DNA of 64,000 bases from Micavibrio sp964400125 (GTDB lineage Bacteria; Pseudomonadota; Alphaproteobacteria; Micavibrionales; Micavibrionaceae). The position numbers and the translations under genes are program-made. This document shows, one piece after another, positions 41,290 through 51,147 of the stretch (positions are counted from its first letter, which is position 1; every line of letters starts with the position of its first letter). The notes beneath the pieces are model-generated. The model saw only the letters and a list, made by a program, of their open reading frames with translations, did no database searches and was not told the DNA's origin. The DNA is taken from contig CAYNSR010000001.1 in the NCBI GenBank assembly GCA_964400125.1, positions 124,001 to 188,000 of the forward strand, given 5' to 3'.

Positions 41290-43116
41290 TCAGGCTTGCT
41301 CCCGTATTTCCTCAAGCTCCAGCCAGCGCATTTCATACTCGTTGAGCAATTCACGATTAGCGACAAGCTGTTTGGACAGCGAATGAAACGCGCCGGGGTC
41401 GCGGGTATAAAGGTCGGGATCGCTTAAGGAATCGACAATCGCATCAATGGCCTGTTCTGTCTTTGCGATTTTATCCGGCAAATGGTCCAGTTCATATTGC
41501 AGTTTATAGGACAAGCGCTTTTCGGCCTTCTTTTCTGTTACCGCAACTTTCGGCGCGGGCTTATTTTTGCTTGTTTCTTTTACAACGGGTTCATTCACAA
41601 CACGCTGTCTGGCCTCCAGATAATCCGAATATCCGCCAATATATCCCTCGACCCGGCCATCCCCTTCAAAGGCCAGAATTTTGGAAACGGTCTGGTCGAG
41701 GAAGTCGCGATCATGGCTGACGATAAACAATGTTCCGGGATATCCGGTAAGAATTTCCTCGAGCATATCAAGCGTATCCATATCCAGATCATTTGTCGGC
41801 TCATCAAGGATCAGGAAGTTTCCCGGTCTGGCCATGATTTTCGCCAGCATCAGGCGGTTTTTCTGCCCACCCGACAAAACCTTGACCGGATGCAGGGCCA
41901 TATCCGGGTCAAACAGGTAATCTTTCAAATAGCCGCAAACATGGCGCATCTTGCCCATGACCTCGACATGATCGCCCCCGCCCGGCGCCAGAGTCTTCCA
42001 CAGCGACCATTCCGGATTCAAATCCTTGCGGCGCTGATCGAAATAGGAAATTTCAAGCGTCTTGGCCAGCTTGACCGTCCCGGCATCGGGCTTCATCTCC
42101 CCCACCAGCAATTTCAGGAACGTCGTCTTTCCCGTGCCGTTGCGGCCCAGAATGCCGATGCGGTCGCCGCGCTGGATGCGGATATTGAACTGGTCGAAAA
42201 TCACCTTGTCGTCAAATTTCAGGCTGACATTTTTAAACTCGGCAACGACGCGGGATGAAAGCTCCGCTTCGATTTCCGGCGTATTGATCTTCGCCAACAT
42301 CCGGCTCAACGCGCTTTTATCACGTTTGAGCTTGTCACGTTCTTCCTTCATCAGGGCAAGGCGGCGCACATTGCGCTTCCGGCGTCCCTGCACGCCCCGG
42401 CTGGCCCATTCGACTTCATAATCGACCAGCTTTTGCCGTTTGGATAATTCCCGTTCTTCCTGCTGCAACATCATTGTCGCCCAGTCGTCGAACTGCTTGT
42501 AGCCATAGGGGCATATGCGCAAACGTCCGCGGTCAAGCCAGAAGACCCGGTCCGAGACATTTTCGAGAAACTTTCTATCGTGACTGATGCACACAAGCGC
42601 CCCACGCCACGATTTCAGGTAGGATTCCAGCCATTCGATAATATCAAGATCAAGATGGTTGGTCGGCTCGTCGAGGAGGAGAATATCAGGGTCTTCCACC
42701 AAAGCCCTTGCCAACGCAGCACGGCGCAATTCGCCGCCGGACAGTGTTTCCATTTTTGCATGAATATCAAGACCCATCGGTGCCACCACCAGATCGATCT
42801 TGTAGGCTTCGTTTCGGCGTTGTTCTTCCGTAGTGAATTGCTGGAAGATGAAGTCGAAAACACTTTCCCCCGGTCTGGGCACGATCTCCTGCTGCAAATA
42901 CCCGATTTTTGTGCCCTGCAATAAAAAATGTTCGCCGCTGTCGGGTTCGCGCGCGCCTGTAATCAGGTTCATCAACGTGGTCTTGCCGGAGCCGTTTTTA
43001 CCCACAAGGCATATCTTCTGGCCTTCGCAAATATTGAAGGTGATCGCCTCAAACAGGACCTTGTCGCCGAAGCTGACCCGAGCGTCCTGCACACTTAATA
43101 AGAGAGTTGCAGCCAT
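41290..43116 (-). CDS. uup: ABC-F family ATPase, Uup type
   Basis: 608 residues with two ABC domains: Walker A GKNGSGKTT and GRNGTGKTT, signatures LSGGELRR and LSGGQKNR, and Walker B sequences ILLLDEPTNHLDL and FLILDEPTNDLDM. No membrane helices. The C-terminal ~90 residues form a Lys-rich linker and coiled coil (LSYKLQYELDHLPDKIAKTEQ), the DNA-binding domain typical of Uup. Such proteins work on ribosomes and limit transposon excision. It diverges from fadD, separated by 168 bp. Confidence 0.9.
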   Translation of the reverse strand: MAATLLLSVQDARVSFGDKVLFEAITFNICEGQKICLVGKNGSGKTTLMNLITGAREPDSGEHFLLQGTKIGYLQQEIVPRPGESVFDFIFQQFTTEEQRRNEAYKIDLVVAPMGLDIHAKMETLSGGELRRAALARALVEDPDILLLDEPTNHLDLDIIEWLESYLKSWRGALVCISHDRKFLENVSDRVFWLDRGRLRICPYGYKQFDDWATMMLQQEERELSKRQKLVDYEVEWASRGVQGRRKRNVRRLALMKEERDKLKRDKSALSRMLAKINTPEIEAELSSRVVAEFKNVSLKFDDKVIFDQFNIRIQRGDRIGILGRNGTGKTTFLKLLVGEMKPDAGTVKLAKTLEISYFDQRRKDLNPEWSLWKTLAPGGGDHVEVMGKMRHVCGYLKDYLFDPDMALHPVKVLSGGQKNRLMLAKIMARPGNFLILDEPTNDLDMDTLDMLEEILTGYPGTLFIVSHDRDFLDQTVSKILAFEGDGRVEGYIGGYSDYLEARQRVVNEPVVKETSKNKPAPKVAVTEKKAEKRLSYKLQYELDHLPDKIAKTEQAIDAIVDSLSDPDLYTRDPGAFHSLSKQLVANRELLNEYEMRWLELEEIREQA

Positions 43117-43234
43117 GGCAGGGTTCTAGCAGGGAATCGCCGGAAACCATAGCGTTAGAACCGCGTTTTTCTAATATTCCATAATTATGCAAACCTCTTT
43201 ACACCGCCGCTTCCTTCCTGATATGACGACCACC

Positions 43235-43262
43235 AAGAACAAAGAACAAAGAACAAAGAACA
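43235..43262. repeat. Four perfect copies of a 7-bp tandem repeat
   Basis: AAGAACA is repeated exactly four times, ending 22 bp before the fadD start codon and 8-9 bp before its ribosome site. Short heptamer tracts can change length by slippage. Placed in the leader or promoter spacing of fadD, they could alter expression of the whole operon. Confidence 0.85.
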
Positions 43263-43284
43263 AGCATAACCTGGGGAGGTTCAG

Positions 43285-45054
43285 ATGGATTCGGCATCAC
43301 CGCAACGCTACACACCCAATGGAATTTATCCGGCGGGCGTCAACTGGAACGCACCGATCCAGCCATCGACGCTGCTGGACGTTCTTGATGATGCTATCGA
43401 GAAATTCCCCGACAATATCGCACTCAATTTCATGGGCTATAAAATCGATTATGCCGAACTTGGCGAAATCGTTGACGACGTTGCCTGCGGTCTGGTCCAA
43501 AAAGGGATCAAGCCCGGCGACCGCATAGGGCTATACATGCCGAACACGCCCTACTACCCGATCATGTTCTTCGCCGCATTGAAGGCCGGAGCAACGGTCG
43601 TGAATTTCAATTCACGCTATGTCGAAAACGAACTGGAAAAGCAGATTGCTGATAGCGGAACCAGAATGATGGTGACGATGGATCTGAAACAGTTTTACAA
43701 CAACACTAAAAATCTTCTCGATAAAAAACTCCTTGAAGAAATGATCGTCTGCCCGATGACGGGAACATTGCCGATGCTCAAATCGCTGGCTTTTCGTCTA
43801 CTGAAAAGCAAGGACGTTGCCACACCGGATAAGGGCAATCCCGGCGTAATCATGTATAAAGACCTGCGGAAATACGGCTTGAGAAGCGTCGATCAGGAAC
43901 TCCCCGATCCGGCGCACAACGATCTCGCCGTTTTGCAGTATACTGGCGGGTCCACCGGAACGCCGAAGGGCGCGATGTTGAGCCATTTCAATATCGCCGC
44001 GAACGCGCAACAAATCGAACAGATGTTCGGTGCCCGCAAGGACCGCCCGGCAGCAAAACCGCTGATGCGCCCGGGGCAGGAAAAATTTCTGGTGGCCCTT
44101 CCGTTCTTTCATATTTTTGGCCTGACCATCGGGATAGTGAATGCGATGAATGTCGGTGCGCAAATCGATATCCTGCCGGATCCCCGCGATATCAAGGCAA
44201 CGCTGAAGGCCATCGACTCACAAAAACCGACAATATTCCCGGTTATCCCGCGCATGCTGCAGGCGATCACCGAAAGCCATGATCTCGCGAAATATGACCT
44301 GCGCAGTATCCGTGCCGTGATTTCCGGCGGCGCGCCGTTGCCGCCGAATGTCTGCGCCGATTTTGAAAAGGCCACGGGCTGCAACATCTATCAGGGCTAC
44401 GGCCTGTCTGAAACCAGCCCCGTCGTCACCAGCAACCCGCCCACGGGGCCGAACAAACCGCAAAGCGTCGGCATACCCTTCCCACGCACAGAAATCCGGA
44501 TCACCAGCCTGAATGATCCGGCGAAAGACGCCATGCCCGGCGAAGATGGTGAAATCTGCATCAGGGGACCGCAGGTGATGTCGGGATACTGGAATCAACC
44601 GGAAGAAACCGCGCAAGCCCTGCGGGACGGATGGTTTCATACCGGCGATGTCGGCCATTTCGATGATGAAGGCTATCTGCACATCACCGACCGCCTAAAG
44701 CGTATGCTGACCATCAACGGCTTCAAGGTTTATCCCAACATGGTAGAAAACGCCATCTGCCTGCACCCGGCAGTCGCGGAATGCGTGGTGATCGGGGTCA
44801 ATAAAAACACCGTTAATGAATCGGTCAAGGCCTTTATCCGTTACAAAAAAGACGTCACGCCGCCTTCTGACGAAGATATGCGCACCTTCCTGCAAGACAA
44901 GCTGAATCGCATGGCGATCCCCCGGTTCTTTGAAATCCGCACGGAAGAACTCCCAAAAACATCGGTCAGCAAACCTGACTGGAAAAGAATGGAAGATGAA
45001 GAAGCCGCGAAAAGCAAAACCGCCGCCGCTTCCCTGCACCCAAAACCGCTTTAG
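43285..45054 (+). CDS. fadD: Long-chain fatty-acid--CoA ligase
   Basis: 589 residues of the ANL adenylating superfamily. The P-loop YTGGSTGTPKGAM, the motif GYGLSETSP, GEICIRGPQVMSGYW and the hinge DRLKRMLTINGFKVYP are all intact. It activates fatty acids to acyl-CoA using ATP at the membrane face. GGGGAGG lies directly before the ATG. It is the first gene of a four-gene beta-oxidation operon (fadD, fadA, FadN-like fusion, fadE-like) with short gaps of 14 to 43 bp. Confidence 0.94.
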   Translation: MDSASPQRYTPNGIYPAGVNWNAPIQPSTLLDVLDDAIEKFPDNIALNFMGYKIDYAELGEIVDDVACGLVQKGIKPGDRIGLYMPNTPYYPIMFFAALKAGATVVNFNSRYVENELEKQIADSGTRMMVTMDLKQFYNNTKNLLDKKLLEEMIVCPMTGTLPMLKSLAFRLLKSKDVATPDKGNPGVIMYKDLRKYGLRSVDQELPDPAHNDLAVLQYTGGSTGTPKGAMLSHFNIAANAQQIEQMFGARKDRPAAKPLMRPGQEKFLVALPFFHIFGLTIGIVNAMNVGAQIDILPDPRDIKATLKAIDSQKPTIFPVIPRMLQAITESHDLAKYDLRSIRAVISGGAPLPPNVCADFEKATGCNIYQGYGLSETSPVVTSNPPTGPNKPQSVGIPFPRTEIRITSLNDPAKDAMPGEDGEICIRGPQVMSGYWNQPEETAQALRDGWFHTGDVGHFDDEGYLHITDRLKRMLTINGFKVYPNMVENAICLHPAVAECVVIGVNKNTVNESVKAFIRYKKDVTPPSDEDMRTFLQDKLNRMAIPRFFEIRTEELPKTSVSKPDWKRMEDEEAAKSKTAAASLHPKPL

Positions 45055-45068
45055 GGAGAGACAACATC

Positions 45069-46241
45069 ATGACCGACAACGCCGTTATCATCGACTGCGT
45101 TCGCACCCCGTTTGCAAAAGCCTTTGATCCGTCCCAAAACCCGGGTGGAAAGATCGGCGCGCTGGCGCATATCCGCCCCGACGACATGGTAGCAGAAATG
45201 ATTGTGGCGCTTCTGGCACGAAATTCCGGCGTCAACCCCGGCGATATCGAAACCGTCCTGACAGGGTGCGCATTCCCGGAGGCCGAACAGGGTTTGAACA
45301 TTGCCCGGCTGATTGCGATGAAGGCCGGATTGCCCGACAGCGTCGGCGGCGTCACCATGAACCGCTTTTGCGGATCATCCATGCACGCCATCCATGACGC
45401 AGCGGCGCATATTATGGCCGGTGCCGGTGATGTTTTTCTATGCACCGGAGTAGAAATGATGAGCCGGATACCGATGGGCGGATGGAATCCTCTTCCCAAT
45501 CCGGTCCTGCATGCACGCCGCCCCGAAGCCTATATCTCGATGGGACTGACGGCAGAAAATGTCGCGGCAGAATGCAGGATAACCCGCACCATGCAGGATG
45601 AATTCGCCCTTCGCTCCCACCAGCGCGCAGCAGCAGCGCAGGACAAAGGTCACCTAAAGCATGAAATCGTCAGACTGGGTGGCGCACCCCATGTTTTGAC
45701 CGACGACAATGTCCGGCCCGGCACGACACTGGAAGCCCTCGGGCGCCTGCGTCCGGCATTCAAGGCCGCAGGAACGGTCACGGCCGGGTCGTCTTCCCCC
45801 ATTACCGACGGCGCGGCGGCCATGCTGGTCACATCGGAATCCTATGCAAAAAAACACGGGCTTGTTCCCCGTGCGCGGATCATCTCCTTCGCGGGGAGCG
45901 GATGCAAACCTGAAACAATGGGCCTTGGCCCCGTTTCCGCCAGCACAAAGGCACTGGCCCGCGCCGGGCTGAAAATGTCGGACATGGATATTGTCGAACT
46001 GAACGAAGCCTTTGCGGCACAGGCCCTTGCCTGTGCAAAAATTCTTGGCATACCCGATAACCGCCTCAATCTTGACGGCGGCGCGATTGCACTGGGACAT
46101 CCACTGGCGGTGTCAGGTGTGCGTATCAGCGCAAGAGCCTGCGACCTCCTGCACCGGGAACAAAAACGCTACGCTCTTTCAACAATGTGTATCGGCGGCG
46201 GGCAAGGCATTGCAACAGTGCTGAAACGCTATAATCCGTAA
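45069..46241 (+). CDS. fadA: Acetyl-CoA C-acyltransferase (beta-oxidation thiolase)
   Basis: 390 residues. Nucleophile C101 (NRFCGSSMHA), ELNEAFAAQALA, GHPLAVSGVR and MCIGGGQG complete the thiolase active site. In this context it cleaves 3-oxoacyl-CoA to acetyl-CoA and a shortened acyl-CoA. It begins 14 bp after fadD. The operon partner is the FadN-like fusion rather than a standard FadB. Confidence 0.93.
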   Translation: MTDNAVIIDCVRTPFAKAFDPSQNPGGKIGALAHIRPDDMVAEMIVALLARNSGVNPGDIETVLTGCAFPEAEQGLNIARLIAMKAGLPDSVGGVTMNRFCGSSMHAIHDAAAHIMAGAGDVFLCTGVEMMSRIPMGGWNPLPNPVLHARRPEAYISMGLTAENVAAECRITRTMQDEFALRSHQRAAAAQDKGHLKHEIVRLGGAPHVLTDDNVRPGTTLEALGRLRPAFKAAGTVTAGSSSPITDGAAAMLVTSESYAKKHGLVPRARIISFAGSGCKPETMGLGPVSASTKALARAGLKMSDMDIVELNEAFAAQALACAKILGIPDNRLNLDGGAIALGHPLAVSGVRISARACDLLHREQKRYALSTMCIGGGQGIATVLKRYNP

Positions 46242-46284
46242 AAATTTTACCAATAAAAATAATGAAGAGCAGGAAGGAATGGCG

Positions 46285-49251
46285 ATGGGTCCGGATAAAA
46301 CGATGCGTGGATTTCTAAAAAATCTGGTCAACATGATTTTCGGCATCCCATCGACCCCTGCTCCGGGAACACCCCGCATGACGACCCCCGCCCCGCAATC
46401 GTCGCCTAAATCTGCCCCCGTCCGGAAACCAGTCATCCGCAAGGCGGCGGTAATCGGTGCGGGCGTGATGGGTTCTGGAATCGCGGCACAGCTTGCAAAT
46501 GCAGGAATCGATGTCGTCCTTCTCGACAAATTTCCCGGTGCCGCGCAAAAGGCCATCGACCGGATGCTAAAAGCCTCCCCGGCGACCGACCCGATGAATG
46601 CCGGGTTTATGCATCATAACCATGCGGATCGCATCGACACGGGAACGACAGACGACGATATGGCGCGCATTTCTGACGCGGACTGGATCATCGAGGTCGT
46701 CCCGGAGATTCTGTCCGTAAAACATGCGACATTCCGGGCGATAGATCATCATCGTAAACCGGGGTCGATCGTCTCCTCCAACACCTCGACAATTCCGCTG
46801 GCGATCTTGAGTGCAGGCATGAGCGATGCGTTCCGTCAGGACTTCCTGATTACGCATTTTTTCAATCCTGTCCGGTTCATGGATCTGCTGGAAATCATCG
46901 CCGGACCGGAAACACGGCCGGAAGTCATGAAACTCATGCAGGAAACATGCGACATCGATCTCGGCAAAAAAGTTGTGATCGCGCAGGATACGCCGGGGTT
47001 TATCGCCAACCGTATCGGCACCTTCATGATCCAGCGCGCCATGGCCGAGATGGTCGATAAAAACCTGAAAATAGAAGAAATCGACGCGGCGCTCGGGGTT
47101 GGCGTCGGCTTCCCGAAGGACGGCGTTTTCGGATTGATGGATATTGTCGGGCTCGATCTGGGGCCGAAGGTCACGCAAAGTCTACAATCTTCCCTCTCCC
47201 CGGAAGACGCGCTCCACAGCGTCCTCCGCCCCGTCCCGGCGCTTGACCGCCTGATCGTCGAAGGAAAAACCGGGCGCAAAAGCAAAACCGGGGAAGGATT
47301 CTATCGCGTTCTCCCGGGCCCGGACGGAAAGAAAATCCGGCAGGTCGTCGATCTGGCTGACGGCACCTATCGCGATGCTGAAAAAATTGTCTTCGACAGC
47401 ATGAAACTGGGCCGCAAGGGCCTGCGCCCGGTGCTGGAACACGGGGACACCGGCTCCCGGATCGCATGGAACGTATTACGCGATACGCTGGCCTACACGG
47501 CGGGTCTGGCCGGTGAAATCGGCGGCGACATAGACGCCATCGATACCGCAATGCGCGCCGGATATAACTGGAAATACGGCCCGTTCGAAATGATCGACCG
47601 CATGGGAACATCATGGTTCGCCGCGCGCCTCGACGAGGCCGGAATGGACATCCCGGAAATCATGCGTGCCGCACGCGGACGCCCTCTCTATACGACCGAA
47701 GGCGACAAGACATACAGAATGACGCTTTCCGGACAATATACGCAAATCGTAAAACCGGACGGCATTCTCGATCTCGACGACATCAAGCGCACCAGCCAAC
47801 CAATCGCCGCAAACAACGCCGCCAGCCTGTGGGATATTGGCGACGGGGTTCTGTGCGCGGAACTGCACGGCATGAAAAATACGCTCGACCCCGACACCGT
47901 CGCCATGATGAACGAAGCGGTAGACACCGTCTCCGGTTCGCAAGGGAAATTCAAGGCGCTGGTGATCTACAGCAACGATAAAAACTTTGCCGTCGGCGCA
48001 AATCTCGGCCTTGCCGCACGGGTCATGAACATGGGCAACTGGGATATGCTCGACGATATCATCGGCGACGGGCAACAGGCGATGCAACGGCTGAAATACG
48101 CGCCCTTCCCGGTGGTCGGCGCGACGGGCGGGCTGACGCTTGGCGGCGGCTGCGAGATTTTACTGCATTGCGACGCCTTACAGGCGCACGCGGAAAGCTA
48201 TATCGGCCTTGTTGAAACCGGCGTCGGTCTGGTCCCCGCCTGGGGCGGGTGCAAGGAATACCTGCTGCGGGCGCATGACGCCTACGGCGACAAGGGTCCG
48301 ATGTTTTTTGTGCGAAAGGCCTTCGAAGCCATCATGCTGCCGAATGTTTCAACATCAACTTCCGCGCATACCGCCCGATCGAACCTGTTTTTGAGGTCCG
48401 GAGACGGAATCAGCATGAACCGCGCCCGCCTTCTGTCCGATGCAAAGGCGCGGGCCATGAACATGGCGGATGGCTATACGCCGCCCGCCCCGCGATCACT
48501 GAAGTTGCCGGGTCCGGACGGAAAGGCCGCCCTGCGCATGGCTCTGGATGATTTTTATGCCAAGGGTGATGCCACATGGCACGATATTCGTGTGGCGGAA
48601 ATGCTATCCACGGTTCTGACAGGGGGCAACACGCACGGCGCAACGCCGCTCTCTGAAAACGATATCCTGCGTCTGGAACGGCAAGCCTTCGTGACACTGG
48701 CCAAAACCGCACAGACACGCGCAAGAATCAAACATACGATCAACACCGGAAAACCCTTGCGCGAATCCCCCTTGCATACCCCCGTGAATACAGCAGATTT
48801 GCGCGATATGCTTGATACCCACACGCCGAAGGAACGCTACATCGTTCTGGCCCGGGAAGCGGCATCGTCCGCGCCGCCACCTTCCCCCGGCACCCTGCCC
48901 GATGTCACGGGCATGAAACCGATGGATGCGGTCATCACCATTATGAAGAAAGACGGGTGGATGCCGACACCGCCACCCCTGAACGATTCCCGCCTTAGCG
49001 CCGCCTTCAATGAATCTGCACAACAGACGAAACAAGGCACCATCGACCGGATGAACAGGCAAAAAGGCATGGCCGCTTTCCTGCCGGCGGAAAAAATCAG
49101 GTCTGAAATTCTCGGCGGGTTCGACAAAAGCATCCGCAAGGCTGCCGATAAACAACATGCGGAAACCGACGATGAACAAAAAATCCGCCTGCAAGCCTCG
49201 CAGGCAGTCATGGAACACTATCGTGATATCGTTCGCGAACTGAAGTTTTAG
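46285..49251 (+). CDS. 3-hydroxyacyl-CoA dehydrogenase/enoyl-CoA hydratase fusion, FadN-like order
   Basis: About 988 residues. After a Pro-rich leader (to about residue 48) come the NAD-binding domain (AAVIGAGVMGSGIAAQLA), THFFNPVRFMDLLEI with the catalytic His, a duplicated dehydrogenase C-domain (to about 480), then the crotonase domain (GGLTLGGGCEILLHCDALQAH, about 610-630), and a ~250-residue C-terminal region of low similarity. FadB/FadJ have hydratase first; this order matches Bacillus FadN. It performs hydration and dehydrogenation in beta-oxidation. Two ATGs are possible; that at 46285 is 7 nt from AGGAAGG, that at 46279 only 1 nt. Confidence 0.9.
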   Translation: MGPDKTMRGFLKNLVNMIFGIPSTPAPGTPRMTTPAPQSSPKSAPVRKPVIRKAAVIGAGVMGSGIAAQLANAGIDVVLLDKFPGAAQKAIDRMLKASPATDPMNAGFMHHNHADRIDTGTTDDDMARISDADWIIEVVPEILSVKHATFRAIDHHRKPGSIVSSNTSTIPLAILSAGMSDAFRQDFLITHFFNPVRFMDLLEIIAGPETRPEVMKLMQETCDIDLGKKVVIAQDTPGFIANRIGTFMIQRAMAEMVDKNLKIEEIDAALGVGVGFPKDGVFGLMDIVGLDLGPKVTQSLQSSLSPEDALHSVLRPVPALDRLIVEGKTGRKSKTGEGFYRVLPGPDGKKIRQVVDLADGTYRDAEKIVFDSMKLGRKGLRPVLEHGDTGSRIAWNVLRDTLAYTAGLAGEIGGDIDAIDTAMRAGYNWKYGPFEMIDRMGTSWFAARLDEAGMDIPEIMRAARGRPLYTTEGDKTYRMTLSGQYTQIVKPDGILDLDDIKRTSQPIAANNAASLWDIGDGVLCAELHGMKNTLDPDTVAMMNEAVDTVSGSQGKFKALVIYSNDKNFAVGANLGLAARVMNMGNWDMLDDIIGDGQQAMQRLKYAPFPVVGATGGLTLGGGCEILLHCDALQAHAESYIGLVETGVGLVPAWGGCKEYLLRAHDAYGDKGPMFFVRKAFEAIMLPNVSTSTSAHTARSNLFLRSGDGISMNRARLLSDAKARAMNMADGYTPPAPRSLKLPGPDGKAALRMALDDFYAKGDATWHDIRVAEMLSTVLTGGNTHGATPLSENDILRLERQAFVTLAKTAQTRARIKHTINTGKPLRESPLHTPVNTADLRDMLDTHTPKERYIVLAREAASSAPPPSPGTLPDVTGMKPMDAVITIMKKDGWMPTPPPLNDSRLSAAFNESAQQTKQGTIDRMNRQKGMAAFLPAEKIRSEILGGFDKSIRKAADKQHAETDDEQKIRLQASQAVMEHYRDIVRELKF

Positions 49252-49266
49252 GAATGGAGGATAACG

Positions 49267-51147
49267 ATGCCCGTTTATAACCCGCCGCTGGATGATATCC
49301 GTTTTGTCCTGAACGATGTTCTGCGTGCCGGAAGACTGAGCGAAACAATCGCCGATTACGCCGATGCCGACTGGGAAACCGTCAGCGACATGCTCGGAGC
49401 CGTGGCCGATTATGCGCGTGACATCGCATTCCCGATTAACCAGCCCGGCGACAGGGAACAATGCGTCTACAATCCGGAAGATCAATCCGTCAAAACCCCG
49501 AAAGGATTCAGGGAAGCTTACACGCAATATGTCGATCTCGGCCTGATCGGCATGTCGGCAGACCCGCAATATGGCGGCATGGGCATGCCGCAATACCTGA
49601 ATGTCGTGGCCAGCGAAATGCTGACTGCTGCGAATTTTTCACTGTCCAGCTACCCCGGCCTGACAGGCGGCGCTTACAAGGCCCTGCACAAATTCGCCAG
49701 CGATGCGATAAAAGATGTTTATCTGCCGAAAATGCTTTCCGGCGAATGGTCCGGAACCATGTGCCTGACCGAACCGCATGCAGGCTCCGATCTCGGCTTG
49801 ATCCGGACCCGCGCCATACCGCAAGGCGACGGCAGCCATGCCGTGACCGGGAACAAGATTTTCATTACCTGTGGCGAACACGATCTGACAGAAAATATCT
49901 GCCACCTTGTCCTCGCCCGGCTGCCCGATGCACCGGAAGGCATAAAGGGGATCAGCCTGTTTCTGGTGCCGAAGATGATTGACGGCGTACGCAACCCAGC
50001 TTTTTGCACCGGCATTGAACATAAAATGGGAATTAACGCCTCCGCCACCTGTTCAATGAGCTTCGACGGAGCCAAAGGCTGGCTGGTCGGAGAACCGCAC
50101 AAGGGCATGAAGGCCATGTTCATGATGATGAACGACGCCCGCCTGAAAGTCGGCATGCAGGGTCTTGGCCTGTCGGAAATCGCATGGCAAAACGCGGCCA
50201 CCTACAGCGCCGAACGGGTTCAGGGCAAGGCGCTGAAGGATTTCGAAAAAGCCGATGCAAAACCAGTCACCATCCTGCATCATGCCAATACCCGCCGTCA
50301 CCTGATGGATATGAAGGCGCAGATCGACGGGTTCCGCGCACTGGCCTATGATGTGGCGATCAAACTTGACCTCGCGGCGAAACACCCGGAGCAAACCGTG
50401 CGCGACGAAGCCGAGGAATACGCATCGCTAATGACGCCGATTTTGAAAGCCTGCATGACGGACATGAGCTGCACCATCGCCCAGCGTGCGATCCAGATGC
50501 ATGGCGGCATGGGTTTTATTAACGAAACCGGCGTCAACCAGTACTACCGCGACGCCATCATCGGCACGATCTACGAAGGCACCAACGACATTCAGGCGAT
50601 GGATTTTACCTTCCGCAAGGTTCTTGATTTCAACGACCATATGAATCGTCTCGGCCTGTTCATGCAGCCCCTGACCGCGCAAATCGACCGGGCTGAAAAA
50701 AACCAGAACACGGCGGAGCATGCAAAAATCATGCACGATGGCGTGAAGATATTTCAAAACGCCTGCACGACCTTCATGCAACTTGGCATGTCCGGGAAAC
50801 TGGATGAAATACACGCACAGGCGGATCATTTCACCAACATGACAGGCCGTCTCGCGGTCGGCGGCATGTGGTTGAAGATGGGGGATGTTGCGCGGGAAAA
50901 AATCGCCGCCCTGCCTGAAAACGACCCCACGCGGGCGTTTTATGCCACCAAACTGGCGCTGGCGGACCATTATTTTACCCATATCATGCGCCCGGACATG
51001 AAACGGCTGGAACTCCTGATCGAGGCCGGATCGGCCTTTTTAGGGGCAATTTCCCGTGAACAACAGATGCCGCAGCCCGATCACGGGATTGCCAGATCAG
51101 GGGCGGCCCCCGATAATACGCCGCATGGACCGTTTCTATCGCTTTAG
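49267..51147 (+). CDS. Acyl-CoA dehydrogenase, large FadE-like type with C-terminal domain
   Basis: 626 residues, in the length class of medium/long-chain dehydrogenases carrying an extra C-terminal helical domain (ACDH_C). MCLTEPHAGSDLGLIRTRA and KIFITCGEHDLTE are the FAD-binding strands, and GTIYEGTNDIQAMDF supplies the catalytic Glu. The N-terminus YNPPLDDIRFVL is diagnostic of this subgroup. It performs the first step of fatty-acid beta-oxidation. A ribosome site GGAGG lies ahead of the ATG, 15 bp after the FadN-like gene. Its end overlaps the next gene start by 23 bp. Confidence 0.92.
   Translation: MPVYNPPLDDIRFVLNDVLRAGRLSETIADYADADWETVSDMLGAVADYARDIAFPINQPGDREQCVYNPEDQSVKTPKGFREAYTQYVDLGLIGMSADPQYGGMGMPQYLNVVASEMLTAANFSLSSYPGLTGGAYKALHKFASDAIKDVYLPKMLSGEWSGTMCLTEPHAGSDLGLIRTRAIPQGDGSHAVTGNKIFITCGEHDLTENICHLVLARLPDAPEGIKGISLFLVPKMIDGVRNPAFCTGIEHKMGINASATCSMSFDGAKGWLVGEPHKGMKAMFMMMNDARLKVGMQGLGLSEIAWQNAATYSAERVQGKALKDFEKADAKPVTILHHANTRRHLMDMKAQIDGFRALAYDVAIKLDLAAKHPEQTVRDEAEEYASLMTPILKACMTDMSCTIAQRAIQMHGGMGFINETGVNQYYRDAIIGTIYEGTNDIQAMDFTFRKVLDFNDHMNRLGLFMQPLTAQIDRAEKNQNTAEHAKIMHDGVKIFQNACTTFMQLGMSGKLDEIHAQADHFTNMTGRLAVGGMWLKMGDVAREKIAALPENDPTRAFYATKLALADHYFTHIMRPDMKRLELLIEAGSAFLGAISREQQMPQPDHGIARSGAAPDNTPHGPFLSL

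Noticed and set aside
43235..43262. Possible CRISPR-like or site-specific repeat
   Set aside because: The units are only 7 bp and directly adjacent, without spacers; it is a simple tandem repeat.
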